Origin: UBA7359 sp964523895 | GTDB lineage: Bacteria > Pseudomonadota > Gammaproteobacteria > Eutrophobiales > Eutrophobiaceae | Assembly (NCBI GenBank): GCA_964523895.1 | Contig: CAZGBJ010000046.1 | Location: 1-10,937 of the forward strand | Direction: 5' to 3' | DNA: 10,937 nt | Part shown: one piece after another, positions 1-5,569 of the stretch | Numbering within the stretch: the stretch's first letter is position 1 | Layout: each line of letters opens with the position of its first letter | The notes under the pieces: generated by a model | Seen by the model: the letters and a program-made list of their open reading frames with translations, nothing else | Databases searched by the model: none | Told to the model about the DNA's origin: nothing | Program-made: the position numbers and the translations under genes

Positions 1-77
1 CTGACTACTGACTACTGACTACTGACTACTGACTACTGACTACTGACTACTGACTTATGACTTATGACTTATGACTT
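1..77. repeat. Heptamer tandem array CTGACTA running into the thrC start
   Basis: Seven perfect CTGACTA copies (1-49) are followed by one CTGACTT (50-56) and three ATGACTT (57-77), all in strict 7-base phase. The array is cut by the window start, so its full length is unknown. The last unit supplies the ATG and second codon of thrC. No Shine-Dalgarno sequence is visible in the array. It has no spacers, so it is not a CRISPR. Confidence 0.95.
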
Positions 78-1347
78 TTAGAAAACGTTACACGGGATTA
101 ATTGAAAACTATCGTGACCGCCTGCCGGTCTCTGATGATACTCGACTGATTAGTCTAGGCGAAGGTAATACGCCTTTAATTCAATTACAGAATATTCCTG
201 GTTTACTGGATAAGCAGGTTGATCTTTATGTTAAGTATGAAGGATTAAACCCGACAGGCTCTTTTAAAGATCGTGGTATGACGATGGCGGTTACCAAAGC
301 GGTTGAAGAAGGTGCCAAGGCGATTATTTGTGCTTCAACCGGTAATACTTCTGCTTCCGCAGCAGCTTATGCAGCGCGTGCGGGAATAACAGCATTTGTT
401 TTAATTCCGGATGGAAAAATTGCACAAGGTAAATTAGCGCAAGCGATGATGGAAGGTGCGATTATCTTACAAATTAAAGGTAATTTCGATGACGGTATGC
501 GTTTGGTCAAAGAAGTGGCGGATCATGCACCCGTGACTATTGTTAATTCAATTAACCCTTATCGCCTACAAGGTCAAAAAACAGCCGCGTTTGAAATTGT
601 TGAAGAATTAGGTCGTGCACCGGATTATCATTGTTTGCCATTAGGTAATGCCGGAAATATTAGCGCACACTGGATTGGATACAGTGAGTGCGCACAGCAG
701 GAAACAAGTATTTGTGCTTTGCATGAAAGTAAGACGGCTAGTGAGGCAATGGTGAGTACTCGGCCAAAGATGGTCGGTTATCAGGCAAGTGGTTCAGCTC
801 CGTTCATGCGAGGTGAGATGGTTGATAATCCAGAAACTGTTGCTACCGCAATACGAATTGGTCACCCGCAATCATGGGACTATGCCTGGGAAGTTAATAA
901 AGAATCTGATGGCTGGTTTGATGAATGTACCGATGAAGAGATTTTGGCAGCACAAAAATTACTAGCAGAAAAAGAGGGCGTGTTTTGTGAACCAGCGTCA
1001 GCAACGTCGTTAGCAGGTGCCATGCGTGATATTAATTCAGGTAAGATTCCAGAAAATAGTTGTGTTGTTTGTACATTAACCGGTCATGGTCTTAAAGATC
1101 CGGATACTGCNNNNNNNNNNNNNNNNNNNNNNNNNNNNNNNNNNNNNNNNNNNNNNNNNNNNNNNNNNNNNNNNNNNNNNNNNNNNNNNNNNNNNNNNNN
1201 NNNNNNNNNNATAGTTGTGTTGTTTGTACATTAACCGGTCATGGTCTTAAAGATCCGGATACTGCAATCAAGCAAAGTACCGCACCTGTAGTAAAGGTTG
1301 ATGCAGAACTTGAGCAGGTAAAGGCAGCAATTCTTGAAAATTTATAA
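71..1347 (+). CDS. thrC: Threonine synthase, interrupted by an assembly gap
   Basis: PLP enzyme converting O-phosphohomoserine to threonine in the cytoplasm, the last step of threonine synthesis. The N-terminal motif LGEGNTPL (29-36), the PLP-lysine motif SFKDRGM (64-70, Lys66), the substrate loop STGNTSASA (89-97) and the glycine-rich phosphate loop LGNAGN (191-196) are all present. A run of 100 N breaks the frame after residue 346. Removing the N run and one copy of the 55-base duplicated flank restores the frame through TGHGLKDPDTAIKQS to a TAA at 1345-1347. This gives 373 residues, close to the usual length of the short ThrC type. A stretch at about residues 205-231 is roughly 14 residues longer than I expect for the family. 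The ATG at 71 is the first usable in-frame start and lies inside the heptamer array without a visible ribosome site, so translation may depend on an upstream gene outside the window (often hom). The frame break is an artefact, not a pseudogene. Confidence 0.95.
1111..1210. other. Assembly gap of exactly 100 N
   Basis: The N run has the conventional placeholder length for a gap of unknown size. The 55 bases before it (1056-1110) and after it (1211-1265) are identical. The two contigs therefore overlap and the true gap is most likely zero or negative. Confidence 0.97.
1211..1265 (+). repeat. Artefactual 55-base duplicate of 1056-1110
   Basis: This stretch copies, base for base, the 55 bases ending at the N run. 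Both copies encode the same thrC segment (SCVVCTLTGHGLKDPDT). Deleting one copy plus the N run gives a continuous reading frame. A length of 55 is a common de Bruijn k-mer size, which suggests an unmerged contig end and not a biological duplication. Confidence 0.95.
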
Positions 1348-1424
1348 TAGACAGGGAACAGGTGACAGTAGACGGTAGACGGGTAACAGTAGACAGTAGA
1401 CGGCAAACAATAGACAGGGATCAA
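1348..1424. repeat. Degenerate heptamer array TAGACAG/TAGACGG
   Basis: Starting at the base after the thrC stop, the sequence divides into eleven 7-base units. Six are TAGACAG or TAGACGG, and the other five (GGAACAG, GTGACAG, GTAACAG, CAAACAA, GGATCAA) are decayed variants. Read on the minus strand the unit is CTGTCTA or CCGTCTA, one base away from the arrays at 1-77 and 1442-1497. The apparent minus-strand reading frame here is low complexity caused by the repeat. Confidence 0.85.
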
Positions 1425-1441
1425 TAGATGATTCAAAATTT

Positions 1442-1497
1442 CAGACTACAGACTACAGACTACAGACTACAGACTACAGACTACAGACTACAGACTA
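1442..1497. repeat. Heptamer tandem array, eight perfect CAGACTA copies
   Basis: Eight identical CAGACTA units with no spacer, ending 40 bases before the GTG of the next gene. The unit differs by one base from CTGACTA at the window start. Perfect identity suggests recent expansion or ongoing homogenisation, in contrast to the decayed array just upstream. Confidence 0.95.
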
Positions 1498-1537
1498 CTG
1501 TTGTATTCATGTTTAAAAATATATATGTGTAAAGACA

Positions 1538-2554
1538 GTGCGTAATCTCACCCTATATATTCCCGGTTTGTTTGGGCCTGATATAGCAATCCATCCTGAT
1601 GACTTACCGAGCTTGCCTTCATTGAACTGGTTTCTAACGAAAGGTACGCATCAATCAATTCAACAAATTTCAGCAAGTTATTCTCTTTGTGAATTGTTCG
1701 GTTTATCTTCAGAGCACGGTGATCATCCTGTCGCCGCTATTTCCCGTTTAAGTGATGATAATCAGCATCCGCAAGGCTTGTGGTTACGTGCTGATCCTGT
1801 TCATGTCAGTGCTGATCGTGATGGTTTGATTTTAATTGATAACAATCGATTTAATCTAAATCAACGTGATGCTTTAGCACTTGCTGCTGATATTAATTTG
1901 TTATTCGAAGCTTATGGAATAAGTCTTGAAGTACCTGTTCCATACCGCTGGTATTTACGAGTAAATGAGGATTATAAATTAAAGACTGTGCCAGTAGATT
2001 CTATTGTTGGTAAAGATATTTTGCCTTTTATGCCAACAGGCGATGATCGCATTAATGTCATTCAATTAATGAATGATATTCAAATGACATTACATGATTC
2101 TGATGTTAATAAAAGGCGAGAACAAGAAAAAGAGTTACCCATTAACAGTGTCTGGTTTTGGGGTTACGGCGAATTACCAAAAATTATTGAACGTCATTGG
2201 TCTTTTGTCATGAGTGATGAAATGTTAGCAAAAGGGTTATCGATGATTGCGGCAACGCCTTTTGAAGAACTGCCTGAAAACTATAATCTTATTAAAGATA
2301 AAGGTTCCAGTTACAATGGTCTTATTGTTGTTAATTCATTTCAAAAATTTAGTTACTATCATGATCTTGAAGGTTGGCTTGAAGCATTATTGTATTTTGA
2401 ATCAAATTGGTTTGCGCCATTACTAGCAGCATTAAAAAACAAACAATTTGATAAATTAACAATAAGAACAGATGTTAATTCCATAACGATAGATAAATCT
2501 TCTCGTTATAAAATCTGGAAAAAACAAAAAAATCTATATTCGTTCAAGAATTGA
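1538..2554 (+). CDS. RpfE-like conserved protein (phosphoglycerate mutase-like annotation)
   Basis: A 338-residue soluble protein without a signal peptide or membrane segment. It resembles the family that includes Xanthomonas RpfE, often annotated as a phosphoglycerate mutase or alkaline-phosphatase-superfamily regulator. Supporting motifs are YIPGLFGPD (7-15), WLRADPVHVSADRDGLIL (82-99), LPFMPTGDDRIN (162-173), the NSVWFWGYGELP segment (203-214) and a basic, Trp-containing C-terminal tail (309-330). The start is GTG, the only usable in-frame start after the stop at 1514; no strong ribosome site is visible. Position supports the assignment: rpfE lies beside recJ in the Xanthomonas rpf cluster, and here recJ is the next gene. 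No biochemical activity is firmly known for the family, and I see no clear metal-binding set that would make it an active mutase, so the enzymatic name should be treated with caution. Confidence 0.65.
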   Translation: MRNLTLYIPGLFGPDIAIHPDDLPSLPSLNWFLTKGTHQSIQQISASYSLCELFGLSSEHGDHPVAAISRLSDDNQHPQGLWLRADPVHVSADRDGLILIDNNRFNLNQRDALALAADINLLFEAYGISLEVPVPYRWYLRVNEDYKLKTVPVDSIVGKDILPFMPTGDDRINVIQLMNDIQMTLHDSDVNKRREQEKELPINSVWFWGYGELPKIIERHWSFVMSDEMLAKGLSMIAATPFEELPENYNLIKDKGSSYNGLIVVNSFQKFSYYHDLEGWLEALLYFESNWFAPLLAALKNKQFDKLTIRTDVNSITIDKSSRYKIWKKQKNLYSFKN

Positions 2555-2665
2555 TAATTTAACCTCAGCTTTGCATAAAAATTTATGTCTTAAAGTTAAA
2601 GTATTAGCCACAGAGCGCACGGAGAACACAGAGGAATGTTAAAAACAACAAAACAAAGGCAACAT

Positions 2666-2700
2666 GGACAGAGGACGTTAGACAGTGAATAGTAAAGTGT
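2666..2700. repeat. Possible relic of a heptamer array
   Basis: Five 7-base units can be read here (GGACAGA, GGACGTT, AGACAGT, GAATAGT, AAAGTGT). The third is a rotation of the TAGACAG unit found after thrC. The match is weak and could be chance. Confidence 0.3.
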
Positions 2701-2716
2701 GAAAAGAATATGCCCC

Positions 2717-2895
2717 GAATGGCACTTACTTAAGGACGAACGCTATGAAATATGCCTGTAACCACCTATTCTTCGTCTTTCTGGCGAAAGCCAGAATCCA
2801 GTCGATTCCAACGAGTCCGCTTTGCGGACACTTTTATTTACTGGATGCTGGTATACACCAGCATGACAGCATTTTTCCTTAAGTAAGTGCCATTC
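2717..2895. mobile_element. MITE-like element with 20-bp perfect terminal inverted repeats
   Basis: GAATGGCACTTACTTAAGGA at 2717-2736 is the exact reverse complement of 2876-2895. Similarity fades outward (ATGCCCC on the left against GGGACATACTC read inward from the right), so the true ends may lie near 2708 and 2906. The element is about 180-200 bases, has no transposase reading frame, and lies wholly in a spacer, as expected of a non-autonomous insertion-sequence derivative. No clear target-site duplication is visible, so the parent family cannot be named. Confidence 0.6.
2775..2867. repeat. Three-hairpin structured repeat inside the MITE-like element
   Basis: Two 28-base arms (2775-2802 and 2840-2867) form an imperfect inverted repeat sharing GTC, CTGG, CCAG and ATCCAGT blocks. 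Each arm is itself a hairpin: TTCTGGC-GAAA-GCCAGAA at 2779-2796, and an 8-bp stem with loop ATAC at 2845-2864. Between them lies a third hairpin, GTCCGC-TTT-GCGGAC (2815-2829). The layout recalls the common proteobacterial intergenic repeat that begins GTCATTCCCGCGAAAG and is paired the same way. Confidence 0.7.
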
Positions 2896-3014
2896 GAGTA
2901 TGTCCCTGCATTTCAAATTTCATTTACTTTACAAGATTTATTGGTTTTTCTCTGTGTCCTCTGTGGCAAGATTTCATGCATTTAATTTTTATTAAAATCT
3001 GAGATTAAGTAAGT

Positions 3015-4760
3015 ATGAATAATAAAAAAATAGTTCACCGTCATATATCTGATAGTTGTCATCTTCCCGATTCACTCCATCCTGTATTAAAACGTGTCTA
3101 TGCCGCCAGAAATATTCAAACAAGTGAGGAACTGGATTATTCGCTGGCATCTTTACTGCCCTTTAATAGCTTAAGCGGAATTGATAATGCAGTTGAGTTA
3201 TTGCAAGAAGCATTAGACAAAAATAAAAAAATATTAATCGTGGCTGATTTTGATGCAGATGGCGCCACCAGTTGTACTTTAGCTATACGTGGTCTAACAA
3301 TGATGGGTGTTAAAGACATTGTTTATGTTGTTCCTAATCGATTTGAATATGGTTATGGATTAACACCTGAAATTGTTGATGTTGCTCTGGATTATGAACC
3401 AGACTTACTTATTACCGTTGATAATGGTATTTCAAGTATTGAAGGCGTGAAACGAGCGAAAGAAAATGGTGTAAAGGTTTTGATTACTGATCATCATTTG
3501 CCGGGTGATTTATTGCCAGATGCTAACGCAATTGTTAATCCTCAACTTGAAGGTGATTTATTTCCTAGTAAAAATCTAGCCGGCGTTGGTGTTGTTTTTT
3601 ATATTCTGCTTGCTTTGCGCGCAAAACTTAGAGAAGAAAACTGGTTTGAGAAAAAAGGAATTGCTGTCCCTAACTTAGCGCAACTGCTTGATATTGTCGC
3701 TTTGGGAACAGTGGCTGATGTTGTACCGTTGGACAAAAATAACCGAACTATGGTGGCACATGGTTTAAAACTAATTAAACAAAATAAATCTATTGCGGGT
3801 ATCTCAGAAATTTTAAAACTATCGGGAAGATCATTGGCAACTTTAAGCGCCAGTGATCTTGGTTTTTCAATTGCGCCAAAATTAAATGCAGCGGGTCGTT
3901 TAACCGATATGTCTCTGGGTATTGAGTGTTTGCTTACTGATGATGTAAAAAGGGCAAAAGACATAGCGAATCAGTTGGATGAACTTAATCAAGAACGTCG
4001 GCAAATACAGGACGAAATGCATGAGCAAGCTATGTTGGTATTAGATGAATACTTGCAAAATACTTCTGGCGAAATACCTCTGGGTTTATGTTTATATGAT
4101 TCTGATTGGCATCAAGGTGTTATTGGTATACTTGCTGCAAAAGTAAAGGAAACATTTAATCGTCCTGTTATTGCTTTTGCAAAAGAGAGTGATGGGGAGG
4201 AAGATAATGCAATCATTAAAGGTTCAGCCCGCTCTATTAATGGTTTACATATTCGGGATTTACTGGAAGAAATAACACGCTTGCACCCGGATTTAATTCT
4301 TACTTTTGGTGGCCATGCTATGGCCGCAGGACTAACGATAAAAGAATCACAGTTTGAAACTTTCTCGTCAAAGTTTATAGAGACACTAAACAATTTTATT
4401 TCGTTAGAAAATATGCAGGATGAATGTTTAACAGATGGGGAGTTATTGAATAACGATTTATCGATGCAACTAGCAAAGGAAATTCATGCAGCAGGTCCAT
4501 GGGGGCAGTCGTTCCCGGAGCCAGTCTTTGAAGGACAATTTAAAATAGTCGATAGGCGTATTGTTGGTACTAACCACCTTAAACTTAGACTGCAAATAGA
4601 TGGCAATAATCGGATATTAGATGCCATTGCTTTTAATATGACGGATGACGGTTGGCCTGTCGGTTGTGAGCAAATTCACTCTACTTACCGTTTAGGAATT
4701 AACGAATTTCGCGGAAATAGCCAATTACAGTTATTCATAGAGCATATCGAACCTCTTTAG
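3015..4760 (+). CDS. recJ: Single-stranded-DNA-specific 5'-3' exonuclease RecJ
   Basis: Metal-dependent exonuclease of the DHH superfamily that degrades single-stranded DNA in RecF-pathway recombination and mismatch or base-excision repair. All phosphoesterase motifs are visible: VADFDADG (76-83), TVDNG (134-138), TDHH (158-161), NPQ (175-177), GTVADVVPL (230-238) and PKLNAAGRL (286-294). The DHHA1 domain follows with WHQGVIGI (363-370), GSARSI (401-406) and FGGHAMAAG (429-437). The C-terminal 120 or so residues fit the OB-fold DNA-binding domain. At 581 residues it matches the E. coli length (577), so it is full length. The ATG at 3015 has no strong ribosome site. It is separated from the RpfE-like gene by the nested repeat island, so it probably has its own promoter. 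In many gammaproteobacteria prfB follows immediately; here about 6.1 kb of signalling genes intervene. Confidence 0.97.
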   Translation: MNNKKIVHRHISDSCHLPDSLHPVLKRVYAARNIQTSEELDYSLASLLPFNSLSGIDNAVELLQEALDKNKKILIVADFDADGATSCTLAIRGLTMMGVKDIVYVVPNRFEYGYGLTPEIVDVALDYEPDLLITVDNGISSIEGVKRAKENGVKVLITDHHLPGDLLPDANAIVNPQLEGDLFPSKNLAGVGVVFYILLALRAKLREENWFEKKGIAVPNLAQLLDIVALGTVADVVPLDKNNRTMVAHGLKLIKQNKSIAGISEILKLSGRSLATLSASDLGFSIAPKLNAAGRLTDMSLGIECLLTDDVKRAKDIANQLDELNQERRQIQDEMHEQAMLVLDEYLQNTSGEIPLGLCLYDSDWHQGVIGILAAKVKETFNRPVIAFAKESDGEEDNAIIKGSARSINGLHIRDLLEEITRLHPDLILTFGGHAMAAGLTIKESQFETFSSKFIETLNNFISLENMQDECLTDGELLNNDLSMQLAKEIHAAGPWGQSFPEPVFEGQFKIVDRRIVGTNHLKLRLQIDGNNRILDAIAFNMTDDGWPVGCEQIHSTYRLGINEFRGNSQLQLFIEHIEPL

Positions 4761-4818
4761 AACCCAGTCACTTCACTTTTCCTGCAGAATTGAACGAATT
4801 TTAGCCTTTTTTCAGATA

Positions 4819-4834
4819 TGGCCTTGATTTTGCC
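4819..4834 (+). promoter_or_regulatory. Candidate sigma-54 (-24/-12) promoter
   Basis: TGGC (4819-4822) and TTGC (4830-4833) are separated by seven bases, exactly the spacing of the sigma-54 consensus TGGCAC-N5-TTGC. The invariant GG and GC dinucleotides are correctly placed. The predicted transcript would start near 4845 and leave about 16 bases before the ATG at 4861, with AAAGGA (4845-4850) as a possible ribosome site. This rests on one short match, and no activator site was identified upstream. Confidence 0.4.
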
Positions 4835-4860
4835 TGTTTTTACTAAAGGAATTAGGGAGT

Positions 4861-5439
4861 ATGACGGCTATAAGCTATATGAATACGATGGGTTTAACTC
4901 GCAAAAAGGACAGTTTTTTTGATGTCATCAAATGGATAGGATTTTTCATTTTTTTGTTTTTGTGTGTGATGGGGATTAATACATTACACCAGCAACAATT
5001 ACAAAACTTGAAAACGAGCAGTCTCTTGTTGAAGCAAAAATCATTTCTAGTTTCTCAAATGCACGAAGAAATGTTATCCATGTCACGAATCCAGTTACAG
5101 ATATTTCAAGCAAGTGATTATCAGCAAGTGAAAGATAATTTACAGCAGTTATCAAAACTGGTTTCAAATCATCTTGTTCATTATCACCAACTAAATAATA
5201 TCGCAGATGAGTCTGATACTGATTTATTAATGCAATTCAGGATTAGTTTTGAAAAATGGCATAGCTTTAATGAAAATTTATTAACTTATGGCAATGTTGT
5301 TTCTGATTCCGGCTTTATTCATATCCTTAATAAGGTTGATTTAGCATTCAGTCAAATCGACCTCAATCCTGATGATGCGATACAAATAATTGCTGAATTC
5401 AGACGTGATACTGATTTTATTCAAGAAATACCAAATTAA
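4861..5439 (+). CDS. One-TM protein with a helical extracytoplasmic sensor-like domain
   Basis: A 192-residue protein of unknown function. A basic N-terminus (RKK, 14-16) precedes one membrane helix (about 23-41), so the remaining 150 residues should lie in the periplasm. That part is rich in Q, L, S and N and looks all-helical, like a four-helix-bundle sensor domain. It ends without a second membrane helix or any output domain. The segment HEEMLSMSR (68-76), about 26 residues after the membrane helix, closely resembles HDEVLSMSA (62-70) of the kinase encoded next, at nearly the same distance from its first membrane helix. I infer a stand-alone sensor or accessory subunit for that kinase, perhaps acting by dimerisation or ligand competition. 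It could also be a truncated chemoreceptor or kinase input domain, but no decayed continuation is visible after the stop. Ribosome site AAAGGA (4845-4850). Confidence 0.75.
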   Translation: MTAISYMNTMGLTRKKDSFFDVIKWIGFFIFLFLCVMGINTLHQQQLQNLKTSSLLLKQKSFLVSQMHEEMLSMSRIQLQIFQASDYQQVKDNLQQLSKLVSNHLVHYHQLNNIADESDTDLLMQFRISFEKWHSFNENLLTYGNVVSDSGFIHILNKVDLAFSQIDLNPDDAIQIIAEFRRDTDFIQEIPN

Positions 5440-5569
5440 GTTATATAATAAATAGTTTATAATTTACTATTCAAGAAAGTCTGTGTTTTTTATTTTTAAT
5501 AAAAAATTGAAGGATAGACATAAAAAATCTAAAACGGATCATCATATTTCTAATATTAAATAATTAGAC

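Larger units (their letters stand above)
2607..2967. repeat. Outer inverted repeat of a nested repeat island
   Basis: The left arm (2607-2626) begins GCCACAGAG and is matched by the reverse complement of the right arm (2948-2967), which ends CTCTGTGGC. By eye 17 of 20 positions pair. The left side carries a further CACAGAGG copy to about 2634. CCACAGAG-type sequences are widespread intergenic repeats in many bacteria. The arms enclose the two inner inverted repeats listed separately. The rest of the 2555-3014 spacer (2555-2606 and 2968-3014) shows no gene, only AT-rich sequence with a small CATAAA/TTTATG palindrome near 2574. Confidence 0.7.

Noticed and set aside
1..77. CRISPR array
   Set aside because: Units are 7 bases in direct tandem with no spacers; no cas genes are present.
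71..1234. thrC as a pseudogene truncated with a frameshifted C-terminus
   Set aside because: The break is caused by the N run plus the duplicated 55-base flank (155 bases, not a multiple of three). Merging the ends restores the full protein.
1239..1436. 65-residue minus-strand reading frame
   Set aside because: It is the heptamer array read in frame (repeating PSTVYC-like residues) and overlaps the end of thrC; no ribosome site or family match.
2720..2734. Sigma-54 promoter from TGGCAC at 2720
   Set aside because: TGGCAC is present but the TTGC half is replaced by TTAAG, and the sequence is the terminal inverted repeat of a mobile element.
2607..2967. A gene or transposase within the recJ upstream spacer
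   Set aside because: No open frame of useful length on either strand; only nested inverted repeats.
3599..3964. 121-residue minus-strand frame inside recJ
   Set aside because: Shadow of recJ codons; recJ has all family motifs across this span.
5440..5569. Decayed continuation of the 192-residue protein into the kinase (split gene)
   Set aside because: The spacer has stops in all frames and no recognisable coding; the kinase has its own complete TM1 and sensor domain.
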